This document shows, piece after piece, positions 25,276 to 36,952 of a stretch of DNA of 64,000 bases. The stretch spans positions 1,488,001-1,552,000 of the forward strand of contig JAKNDB010000110.1 in assembly GCA_024305405.1 (NCBI GenBank), in the 5' to 3' direction. This stretch comes from Dirofilaria immitis. Its lineage: Eukaryota; Nematoda; Chromadorea; Rhabditida; Onchocercidae. The notes beneath the pieces were generated by a model. It was not told the DNA's origin and made no database searches. It saw nothing but the letters and a program-made list of their open reading frames with translations. The translations under genes and the position numbers were made by a program. Position 1 is the stretch's first letter, and every line of letters starts with the position of its first letter.

Positions 25276-27972
25276 TATATTCCACACGTGCGGTTCATCT
25301 TAACTAAACGCTCTTTAAATCCGCAAAAATAGGCATCTGATATCTCCATCATTGTAATATCCGGAATTGACATTATTTTTAAACTTCAGAAATCTATGCA
25401 AAATATCAATCTAGCACCACCTCAAGATCTTCACTCTAAGCTAAGTGAACAATTCAAAAACCAGAACAAGATCTTTGTACATGGAATGTCGCCACCTCTG
25501 ATCTCTGTAATATAATTACTTGCTACAATTTTGACATTCCAGATAAAAATTCCATGACGTACCTTAGGTTCATATTGTCTAAACAACCAACATGTTAAAC
25601 ATCAAGTAGACGCTTTCGAACAACGACTTCCAGCCATTTCTGAGTAAATAATTTATTTAAACTAATCATCTTTAATAAGCCAGAACAGTTAGACAATTTT
25701 GCAATAGAAATTAAGAAAAAACTGATGACATCAACAATTGCAATTTCTTATTATCCTACGAAGACCCCTCATACTTTTTTCTTTCAATTTTCTTTTTCGA
25801 GAGATTTTATATAACACGAAACATCGCACCCATAATTTATATTCCATTTCCCCTTTTCAAACACTTTCTTATAATCCCCACTCTCCATTTTGAAAATCAT
25901 ATTAAAGAAACAATCGATGAAAATGTTGACAAAAAACTATCGCAATGAAAGTCTCGCCTATCATTTAACCAGCGTAACAAATCAAACAATTTCTTTTTCA
26001 AAGACAGTACCACAATAAATTCTGCGAAACTGAATCATAAAAAGTGAGCCCCATATTTCAAAGATATTTTAGCATTTTTGCACATTCGAATTGTTCATGT
26101 ATGGTATAAATTCCAGCTTGTCAAAAAACAAAATCACCGGCAGTTCTAACTGAAACAGTATCACAAAGCTAACTTTTCAAAATTTACGATAAAGCAATTA
26201 AAAATAGGATTTAAATTAAAACAAATAGCTAGACAAAACAAATCATATTAGAAATATGACTGTGATTTCCATATGTCAAATCGAAATTCCATGGATTAGT
26301 AAAACTTCAAGACCCGTATAGTGTGGATTTTTGCTGAAGGAGAACCAGGACAAAAAGTATCCTACAGGAAAATCCAACTACTTCCAAACCGAAGTAAAAT
26401 AGTAAACAAACATTCACAAATGTTCAAAAAATTGGAAAAATTGGAAAATAAAAATTGGAAAATATTTATCAATGAAACAAGATTGATAGTGCGTGGGTTA
26501 AAACTGACGCGAGCATTTCTATATATTAAGCATTTAATGACATGGTAAGATGATGAAAACAAAAAGCGAGATGCTAAAACGACAAAAGAAACAAAAAGTA
26601 AATTGCTATTCCAAAAGTGTTTTCTGTTTGGAAATTTGCATAAAATTGAAATTTCAATTTCACCAAAACAGGATAAAAAATAGAAAAACACAAATCCACT
26701 AGCCTAAAATGAAAACGATGTATAGTGGAATGATCACAAATGAAACAACATATGGCATCATTTCAGATTTTTCTGGAAAATTGTTCCGTACCGTAATGTA
26801 AATAAGATTTTTTCAGGAATGTGGATACGAATTCAAATAAGAAGATGTATCTGATGAATCCAGCTAAATCACTACAAAATTAATAAATAGCTGAAACGAA
26901 TGTCAACTACACGAACTTGACTGCATTCATACAATGTTTTCTGGCTCTAATATCAAGGTGAATTTTAGACGTCCAGGGAAACAGTCCCTAAATAACATTA
27001 AAATTCTGAACCAAACTGTATATCACAAGATTTATATTAGAAAAAAAAGTTGCAAAGGGAATAAAATCCTGGACATCCATTCAAAAGCATTCCCAAGCAA
27101 TCATGAAACATGGGTCAGTGCCTTAAAAGAAAAAGTGACCAGAAATTGTGCAAAAATAAAAAAACTTTCCGAGTCAATAATAAGCGATAGGAGAGATGGA
27201 AATACAAGGAACAATGAACAGACAATCAGTCAATGTAGGAACAACTCTCATAACGTTTCCATAATGGAGAACTTGAAATCTAGTTAAGAATAAATTTGAT
27301 ATATTAAAAATAAAATCAACATCCTATACTGATTGCTTATTCACAAATATGTAACAGTACATTTCAATCTCTTCCAAACATCGTAAACAAAAAAGTATTC
27401 TGTTATCGAACTAGAAAAACAATTGCTTATTTGTAGGAAGTCATACAGTTGTTGACCAATGACCACCATGATATATACCTAAAATACGCAAAGATCATAA
27501 CGGCTAAGAGTTCAATTTAAATTGCAAATATTACATAAACGTAATACTTGGAAAACAGGGCTGTAATGAAATCATATATTTTCAAAGGCATTAAATAATG
27601 AACCTGAAATATGTTTAAACATTTGAAAAACTCTCGAGTGACATTTAAATTTACGGCTATAAATTCGTTTTGGTTAACGTGATTTACTGTGAAGGCTGTA
27701 TGAACATCGAAAATAAAAATCGAACTACTGTGCATAAATTTTTCGGGAAATATACCGTTCTGCGGAATATTAATGAGAAAAGGATAGTGAAAAGAAACAC
27801 AAAACAATATATTAAAAAGTTTCGAATAAATGGATGTGTATATATGCAAAGGAGAAGAATGAAACCAGAACCACTACATCTTCCTTAAATTAAAAAAAAG
27901 TTGATAAAGCAGTGAGCATTAACAATACCAGTGTAAAAGACGAAATGCGAATCCAAGAGCATTTTTTTAAAT
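25276..27972. other. Interval between blos-7 and adducin, no gene recognised
   Basis: Contains the longest plain plus-strand ORF of the area (26934-27287, 117 codons, Lys/Asn/Ser-rich) and a 110-codon minus ORF (27517-27849, hydrophobic). Neither shows a domain, a splice partner or codon use distinct from the AT-rich background. I treat the stretch as intergenic. Confidence 0.5.
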
Positions 27973-30900
27973 TCACTTCTTTTTCCTCCCGAACGAGAAT
28001 AAACCCCTTTTCTTCTTTTTACTCTCTTTCGACTGATTCAGCTGCAAAACTTGACTTGAAATCATGACAGTTATCGTTTACTTGACATACAATGTCTTTA
28101 AAATCAATCTGTTCATCATATACTACATGCTTGAGGTCTAGACTTCGCTAAGTATATAATTATTATAGATGATGCAATCAGGAACTCTTTCAACGAATTC
28201 TGCTACTTCGTTCTCATATGTATGATAGTACCCGTGCTCATGACATCATAAGCATTGTTTAATTTTTAAAATACAACACCTCACCTCGTCATCAGACAGT
28301 GCCGTTTCTGAATTTCGCACTGCAGTATCATTTCCTGAAAGTCCAACAATATTTGCTGATCGGCAGCTTTATGCTGAGGAGTGATATACAGATTGTGTAT
28401 GCATAACCATGTATTTTCAAAATTCAAGGAATACTATTCAGAATTACTTGGAGTCACAGATGAAAATTTATAAAATTCAGGAAGGACATGAAAGATGTGC
28501 ATAGATATCGAAATAGTGTACAAAATAACCAAGTAGATATGAAAAAATAATACTTGATTTACACACAAGTAACATATCTGATTATACTGAATGCAACGTA
28601 TCATATGTTTTAGATCATCCAGAAAAGAGGAAAAAGAAAGGAACTAGAAAAAAACATACTTTTAGAAAACAAATTTTTACGTAATGAAGCAAAACGATCC
28701 GATTTACTACGTGAAAACTTTGCTCCTGATGGCAATGTCGTCGGCCGCTCCAGCTGAATCACTTCACCATCAGGCGAATAACCATGCGACGAGCGACCCA
28801 AAACAAAAACACAAACAACCATGCGATCACAAAACAAATAATACCTACGACAGCCATAAGATATATGACCAGTTTTACAATCAAATATTCAATCCTATCA
28901 TATTTTCGTGTATCAGAAAGCTTATTTCGAAAAATCCACCATTAAGCTCTTGTTCTCATTCTTGATGGACAATATGATTCTTTGGAATTCATGATTCTCT
29001 CTATTATTCAGCTCCAAAATTTAATAAAATGAAAATTTTGAAGCCGATAGCATATTCGAATATTCACTTTCTCGCTTACCAGAATAAAAAAAATCATGCA
29101 GAATGAAAAAATCCATGCAACAATATACAACTGAATTATATATATATACATATATAATTCCCTTGTATTCACAAAAATTATTTAAAAGGATGACTTCCGC
29201 AAAACGGCACATTTTGTACATTATTGTGGCATTATATCACCTTATTTTTGAAAATGAAACTCGAAATCATTCCTTCATTCTACGCTAAATCCGAGAAAAT
29301 TTTTGTCCAAAATAATGAAAACTGAAAGGACATGACAATTACCTTACACTTCCTATCAATATGATATTAGTGCTATCTATACTTTTAAAAACCACAGAAA
29401 AAATGCTGGAAAAAGCAAGAAACAAGCACTGACGATAAGGTAGCGTTGAAGATACAAAGGGCGAACTGCGTACAAAACGACTCTGTGGTGAATCAGACTC
29501 ATCGAAAGTGGTTTCCAACGTAAGACGGCCAACTGCAACCTCATTAAAAATCACCAAATGGCACTTTCTACATTAGAAAACAAGCAAATATTTTCAATAA
29601 AATGGCAAAGATGTATATTTCTTCCTCAAGATGAAAGTTGAAATTCTATTCTTCCAGAAAAGTTAAATCCAGGATCAGTAATTTCTCATCACTTTATTTA
29701 ATAGCACATAATACAGTATTCGTAAGGATGTTAAAATTTCAAAGATTTATAATTTATTACAATGAATAACAGTATGTTGAGTTACATATAATCCAGGTAA
29801 CTTCGTGTAGGAACTGAATAAATTATTTAGTAATTACAATTAATTTGAAGGTATTGTAAGACTTTCGTCTTTCCAGTATTATTCAGTAATGCTGCTCATT
29901 ATTATCAATATCAAAAAAAAAGAAAAATTGTCATTACTAAAAATTTATCTAAAAGACGCTATCTTCACTGCACTGCTCTTAGGGAAGAAGCACACAATTA
30001 TGCGATCATGCGTCCAAAGCACAATGTATAAAACATGCATGGATCTAATCCCAGTAATAACGACTAACCTCTATCAGCAGAAGGCTGCGTAAAGGTGAAG
30101 AATGAGTGGCAACAGATACTTCTGTAGCAGCTCCCTCCTCATCAATCGAAGCGGAAGCCATACCACTAAATGTAGGACGTGTACGGTGCTCTCGAGCCGC
30201 TTGCATTAAGGATATTGTTTCTGCAATATCGTATTATTAAAACGGAAATCACCAGACTTTGTATCTAGTTGTAGGATGTAATAAGAAATAAGACGAATAA
30301 ATTCGTTAAAAATATAGGCAATATTTTTTGGTTAAAGTCAAATCGTACATCTAACCATAATCAGATAATAAGATTTTTGAAAAGATTATGTTGCTAGCTA
30401 CATATCAAATATATAACAGAGAGTACAATAAAACAAAGTCTACCGACGGAGGGACTATCGTTTTCATATAACGGTGGGCTGGATGTCGTACGTTCAGTAC
30501 TATCAGCAGCAGAACTTGGTCTTGGAGTTTTCGCTTCTACTTCTTTCATATACTTCTGAATATCTTCGTCTGTTTCACTAGCGAACGGATTTGGTGCATA
30601 CAGCTGTCGATAAACCTGCAAAAACAACCCAGTCAAAGTAAACTTTTCTAGACCATTTGATGCTGTGAATCTGTTCAGGAAAACAAGTGCATATAGACAA
30701 TGTTTTTATCAACCGTCACAGAGCGATGACTTAATTAATTAGAGAGCTGATGGGTTCTTATCTGCAATTTTTGAAATTCCACTAATTCTCTACTACCTAC
30801 CTTTAACTGCAATATATTTACCAACAATTTCAAAACATGCCTGAGCATTGTGCTGGTGCTGCCGATCAATTATACCTTTGCTGGCAGTACCGATCATAAC

Positions 30901-33900
30901 CACGCGATCTGTCTGACCCATGTCACTAGTTTCTGCATCCTAAATGATAAGTTCATCTATTTGATAAGAAAAACCGTTCTCAGAAAATTAAAATATTAAA
31001 AAAATTAAGACATGTAAAACGACTGTTTAAGACAAGAATTTAAGGAATTGGAACGATCAAATTTTCAAAAATGACAATAAATTTTGAATTTAATAGGCAT
31101 ACAAAATATACCGCCCGTATTTGTGCAATTTCTTCATATGTAACCCCGTCCAAAATTTGCGATTGCGGTCCTGCTGAAGTTGTTCCCAACCGACGATTTT
31201 CTTTGATCGCTTTTTGCTTTTCCTTAAATTCCTTGGGATTTGCAGAAAAAGGACTGAACTGGTGTGGCGAAGAGATTTTCACTGGCGTTCCACTTTGAGA
31301 TGGTGAACTGATATCTTGCACCCACTGAAACGAAACTCATATCGAATTTACTTTTAATTAATCGCAATGTGAAGAAAATATGTCAATTGGCAAAATCAAG
31401 AAACAATAAAAATGAAGGTGTAGGCAAAACACTTTATCCATTTATTTAATAAATCAGAAAACAACCATGGCCCACAAAAAATAAAAAATGAAGAAAAGAT
31501 TCAAATTCAAGAACTGATAATGAATAATGATACCTTCGTAATCCGTTTCGGATTATTGGTTCCTGTTTCTAAGATTTCGATTTTCTGATATGCATTAGGT
31601 GAATTCAACCACCGAGATCGTTCCTGTTCCTTACGCAACAGTGCCATCTTATGCGCAGTTACTGACTCATAATCAGATTCATCCACCTAAAATACACAAT
31701 ACATCCAGATCAAGCATTAAAAGTCTCACAGTTAGCAATTACGAGATTTTAATTGTAAGAATAAAAAGTAAATAGCAATCGCATTAAGTAGTCAATCCTT
31801 CTATGATCCAAAAAGATTAGGGTATATTACTACATAAAAACCATAAAAATAAGATGAATTTCCTTTAATTCGACAACCCAGAATTACCAAAAAACAAAAA
31901 AATTCACTAATCATTACGACTATCATAATGCAAATGAATGAATAATACTGGGATAAGTTTTATACAAGAACATAGCAAGTTAAAATTCTTGGTGCATAAA
32001 AAAATTCCATCTTACAGTGCCAATCGATGAGGCACTAGGTGGAACAGCAACATCGTTTTGATTATGTACCGATGAAGGAAGTGTTCTAGAACGAAAAAGA
32101 GGTTGCCGATAAATATGACCCGTTCGGTAACCCTAAAAACAGTAGAACATGGAAAGGATGGAAAGAATTGCTTTTAAATTTACTTTAAATTGAAAGAATC
32201 TAAAAGCTCATAAATTTGGAAGATAAGTTAAGAGCAACATGAAATTTTGACTTTCATTACTACAATTTCAATTTGATCGTCATACAAATGGCAGCATACC
32301 TACCGCATTATCAAGGACACGCATCCATGCCTCCCACTCTAATTCACCAATCCTCCAGTTAATTTGCTTTCCTTCCGCATCTTTTGCACCGTTACGATCG
32401 ACACCACCCCTGAATAAAAATCATATATAAACTTCTCAAAACTAATTTTAAAGATTAAGTGGAAAACCCACTAAAAAAATCTACCTCCTTTTCGTGCTGT
32501 GTTGTACACTCTTTCAACGGCCTTTTCATCAGGTATTACAAGATTCTCGATACCAGCTCTTGCAGCTCTAATCTGAAATGAATTTCTGACTAATCACATT
32601 TGTTTTATTGGAATAATGGACAACACTGACAGGATTAAATCGTAAGTGTAAGCAAACCACACAGGATTTGTAAAGATATAAAATTTTACAATACCAAAGA
32701 TAATTAGTTAAACAAGTTGAATAGTAAAAATGAAGGAGATTCAAATAAACAGAGAAATGAAATGACTAGATACTGGAAATAAAGCGTAATGCACAGTGTA
32801 ACTAACAACAAGAAATTAACTCGAATTAAGCTTTCATAAACTCCAATTAAATTTAGGAGTTTTAGGAAGACAACAATCATGAAATAACAATCAAACTCAT
32901 AAGCAAATAAAATTGAATTCAAGATAATTCAAAAATTTGATACCAGTTCTCCATTAACAAGACGATTTATCACATTTAACCATTTCATAAAAATTATTTG
33001 AACCTGATGATCGCAGGCTGTAACCAAGTTTCTTATCACATACACTGCTTCTTCCACTGTTTCGCAGCACACCAAATATCCATTCGTGCGTAATATAAAA
33101 ACCTGAAGTGCATTACTAAGGAATCTACATAAGATGAGTTTTTGAAATCTCGATACCGAAAAACTCAAAAGCATAATAAACAGATTTTGCTATCAAATGA
33201 TCTTAAAATTGTCCACATTTTCAGCTGTAAGCACAATAATTTATATTTCACTCTTACTTTACAGTGTAAATCAACAAGGGATATAAAATTAAAAGTGATT
33301 ATGAATACTGAAAAATATGGGAAGTTATGCTCAGATTTAAAATATAACAAACAAAATGTGCTACCAGCACAAAAAAACATGCATCATCAAGTCCAGACGA
33401 AAGTTAGCACGTAACTGATACTGAAAAAGAGTAGCGAAAAGAGGAACAAAGAAATAATATCAAAAAAGTCAAAAATATTAAATTATTTAAAAAATCTCTC
33501 ATATCAAATGGCATCAAAATCAAAAAATGTTCAAACTGCCAATAATAAAAGCAAGATTTCTAAATTCCATCCAGGAGTTAATAATTTTGATTGAAATACG
33601 ATTAAAGACAAAAACACAACATTCACGACAAAACAGTAGCAAAATACAACCAGTACAGTAAAAAAACTCTACAACGCGAACATAGCATGCATTTAGATAA
33701 AGGTTAAACTCAATGTTTATCAAATAAGACTAGTTTATCGATAAACCTTCCCTTGTGGTCTGCAAACACATTTCTACAACATTAGAAAGTAGATGTTACT
33801 ACCATGAACTTCGGAAGAAAAAACAATTAAGCATGTCTCTTTCAGAATTTATTTATTTTTTTCTATACAGCAAGTTTAGAATGAGATTTTCTGGAAGTTT

Positions 33901-36310
33901 TTTGATAAAATAACAATTAATTTCAGAACTAATACTATAGAAACATAAATAATCCCATTGTAAAAAATAAACAGGTATTCCAAATTTACTACCACCAATA
34001 TCTCGTAAAAAACATGAAAAATCAGGCGTGCCTGAGTTTCACAAGCGATGACCGTATTGAAAGCAAGATGGAGGGCATCCTCAACGGATTCACCACATGC
34101 TACAAATCCGTGGCTCCGTAATAACATCACCTAAAACTTCTGATCAAACATTTCACACATGAATAAGCAAGCGTTTCATTCAGATTTAAAAAATCGGAAA
34201 ATTTAGTGCTTAAACAATTACCATTCGTCCAAAAAAACATGCATAATAATGAAGTTACACATCCATTTACAAAACTAGAAAGATATAAGGGACTTAAGAT
34301 TTTATCCGATTTAACTTAAATTAGTTCGTCGAAATCTGTGACAACTATCATCAGGCTTGAGTATTTCAATAATAAAAAGACAATGACTCATTCATCTTGT
34401 CGACAGTAAAAAGGCTTGCCTAGAGCAGAAGTCTCAGAGAGTTGTATCCGGTTTACAGAAATATTCCAAAATAATGCCCCACGATTGGGCGATTCTGACC
34501 AATACTTCGCACATAAAATCTTGATTCATTAGAAACAAAAACAACGAAATCTTATAAAACTTACATTTTTATCGCCGAGATCTTTGACGATTGATTCCAT
34601 TTCAGACTCATCATCCAATATACCCTAGAAATTAATTATTTTGAAATGAAAATAAGTTTCAGGTAGCGCATGCAAAAAGTTCAAACATACCACTAAACTA
34701 CACATATCTATCTCTTTCACCAAAAATTTTTGAAGAGAAACGAATCTCATTCAAATTCGTGCAAAACAAACGTACCTGGTAGTTGTGATAGCCTACAGGA
34801 CCAATGATCATTGCTTCCTGAGAAAGTGGTAGAAGACCGCATTTCATTGACGAAATTGCAGAAACAACAGCAGTATGCATATGTAACACGCACCTCACGT
34901 CGGGGCGTGCTTTATGAATTGCTGCATGCAACACATAACCTGCCTGACAACACTTAATTATTAATCAACTGAATTTTAACAATATAATTAATAACTGAAA
35001 CGATAAGAATACAATGTGAACGGAACATTTAAGATGATATTTACTTGATTAATTCCTAATTTAGTGGAACCACGATCAATGATTTCACCATTAACGTTGA
35101 TTTTTATCAGCGAACTAGCGGTAATTTCATGATACAACAATCCAAACGGGTTTATCAATAGTTCATCTGAATCTGGCAGCTTTAGCTGAAAACCATCCAT
35201 AAGAAATCTTTATTTTTCTAAAAACGTCATAATATCAATTGTCATTCGATTAATCATTGTTAATGAATACATATTTTAATATATTGCATTATATGCTATA
35301 AGGCAACAAAAAGTGATCATTCATATAACATCTTGAAACTCCATCTCATAAGTAAACTTGGCACACAGTCTTCCTGCTTTCTAAATATATTATCAAAAAT
35401 AAGAAAACAATAATCCTTACAGTGATATGGTTATAAATTCCCTGCGACCACTGAAAAAGATCAACTAAGCGATACAGTGAAGCTAACTTATTCCTGAACA
35501 GTTTTCAGTCCGCGTATAATTACCATTTCCTTTGAGATCGGCAATAGGTAACACAGCCCCAACTCCTTATAAATGACCATTTTAAACGAAATGATGTATG
35601 AAAAAATATGAATACTATGGAAATTCAAATCAGTAAAAATAAATGTGTCCTACTGTTGTTATTTTTACAACTGTTAAGAATTATAATTTAATTGTATTTC
35701 ATCATAGAAAAGAGATGTCATGTTTGCAGGATTTACCAATATTATGAAGACTGGATGCTGCAGTTTGGCCATGAGGAAGGGTAAGTTCAGAAAGCCGTTG
35801 CAAAGTTTTCAAATGATCCGGATCACTTTTGTGGCTTTCGCTTTCTTGCTTAATTAATTCTTCTAGTTCTCTGCAGAAACTTTTCGATTCTAACACTTCT
35901 TGCACCTGTTTTCGCCTTTCCATTTCGGACAAGTCTTCCTGAAAGTAATTACAATATATCCTTCCAAGCAATAATGAATAATTGAGAGAAAAAAATTAGC
36001 ATCATAAACTCATAGAGAGTTGAAAACATATTCACATACAGAAGCGGATAAATAAGCAAACCACAAATGGCCCTAAAGCAGGCGTTAAACATTTCATTAA
36101 ATCTAAATCTTTCCAAAATGACACTAATAAGTGTAATAATTTGAGTACAGAAGTCGAAATACGTGCTAAAACTATAACGCCATGGAAAAAGATAACCTTG
36201 ATCGCTGCTGGCCTTTGCAATTCCTTGATATATTCCGGATCTTCCGGGTCGAAATTGACAAACGTACGTTCAGTCGTTCCATTTGGAGCACCGTTCGTCT
36301 TGCTAGGCAT
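27973..36310 (-). CDS. add-1: Adducin (membrane-skeleton actin/spectrin protein), about 18 exons
   Basis: Adducin caps actin filaments and recruits spectrin at the plasma membrane cortex. Exons: 36197-36310, 35737-35938, 35421-35565, 35045-35185, 34776-34943, 34565-34624, then 34032-34130 or 33004-33102, 32485-32572, 32304-32409, 32016-32132, 31534-31686, 31112-31324, 30841-30939, 30444-30615, 30069-30220 and tail exons to the stop at 27973. The aldolase-II-like head is clear ([42 protein letters not shown]). The neck follows ([22 protein letters not shown]) and the tail motif ([31 protein letters not shown]). The last exon ends in a lysine-rich MARCKS-like segment ([16 protein letters not shown]). 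Start: Met at 36310, 5 nt after a ttctttttcaag acceptor that could receive a spliced leader. One extra A at 35502-35505 is needed in exon 3, and one base is missing around the exon 8/9 junction. Confidence 0.95.
28285..29532 (-). other. Tail exons between adducin exon 15 and the last exon, one with a hydrophobic segment
   Basis: Three exons form a phase-matched chain into the final exon at 27973-28041. Exon a, 29430-29532, is Ser-rich ([18 protein letters not shown]). Exon b, 28660-28894, follows. Exon c, 28285-28334, encodes [16 protein letters not shown]. Exon b with its acceptor at 28895 reads a strong membrane-spanning stretch ([18 protein letters not shown], then RR in that frame) and stops. 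One extra T in a T5 run would instead lead into SYSP-type Ser-rich tail sequence ending [10 protein letters not shown]. With the acceptor at 28845 exon b needs no indel and lacks most of the hydrophobic part. The chain may be an alternative adducin tail or a separate small membrane protein sharing the last exon. Exon 15 is also in phase (0) to splice straight to the last exon. Confidence 0.5.
33004..33102 (-). other. Adducin alternative exon 7b (33 codons), duplicate of 7a
   Basis: Encodes [20 protein letters not shown] and 13 more residues ending ACDHQ, with acceptor cacttcag and donor CAG|GTTCAA. Same length and phase as 7a and clearly homologous, but HG is replaced by NG and GESVE by CETVE. 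Using both in one transcript would repeat a secondary-structure block, so mutually exclusive use is likely. Confidence 0.8.
34032..34130 (-). other. Adducin alternative exon 7a (33 codons)
   Basis: Encodes [20 protein letters not shown] and 13 more residues ending ACETQ; closest to the standard adducin sequence, keeping the HG and GESVE motifs. Phase 0 at both ends. To join the next exon as in other adducins it must leave at CAG|GCACGC, a GC donor. A GT donor six codons further (CAT|GTTTTTT) would add six residues. Confidence 0.8.
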
Positions 36311-36447
36311 AATGCCTTGAAAAAGAAGGATGCAGGAAGATATATTTAAGCGAATTTTAGCAATACGCACTTTATCGATAATGAAAAATGCAATTAGAAA
36401 CATTATCCATAAGAGATTGAATTCAACTATTACCTGAGCTTGAATTA

Positions 36448-36952
36448 TCAATTCCTAATTAACCAACCCACTAACCACAGTAAATATACGAGAAACATCC
36501 ACGCAACCCATAGGCTCTGAGAAATTTTGGCAAAATGTACTCTCCTAAATCCTTTGAAGACTCTCACTTTGATAAATGACCAAATCGAAACCACTTCGCA
36601 GTTTCTATCATTCTCCTCTACCTCCTCAACAACCACACTATTTTTCTCTGCTGTGATGACTATTATAATGCTCAATTATTCGTAACGTTTCCCATCTCAT
36701 CAGTCTTTGTATTCTCTTATACATCCACGTTATTTTAATCTACAATTACAACTCTTTCAAATTCTACCTATTTTGCGGAACTGTCCTTTCTCCTTCGATT
36801 ACTCGTCCGGACGTTTTATTCTCGATTGTGAATGTGATTAAGTCCGGAACAGAAGACTTCTCAAGATCTCGAATTAATTCCATTATCAAAATTGAAAAAA
36901 TGCAAACATTGCGGCAATAATGAAAGTCTACGCTTAAGTACCCATGTATCAT
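36448..36952 (-). other. Two short minus-strand open frames upstream of adducin
   Basis: 36448-36675 encodes 75 codons with an acidic start (VVVEEVEENDRN) and a hydrophobic C terminus (WVAWMFLVYLLWLVGWL). 36764-36952 contains a frame with MELIRDLEKSSVPDLITF ending at TAG. GC content is a little above the flanks. They may be 5' exons, upstream frames or a small gene; nothing links them to adducin in phase. Confidence 0.2.

Noticed and set aside
26934..27287. 117-codon plus-strand ORF
   Set aside because: Lys/Asn/Ser-rich, no domain, no splice partner, no contrast in composition with the AT-rich flanks.
27517..27849. 110-codon minus-strand ORF
   Set aside because: Hydrophobic Phe/Ile/Tyr content typical of translated AT-rich DNA; nothing recognisable.
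33142..33414. Plus and minus ORFs overlapping adducin introns (33142-33414, 33165-33380, 33520-33723)
   Set aside because: Intronic, AT-rich, no similarity; only the exon at 33004-33102 is supported.
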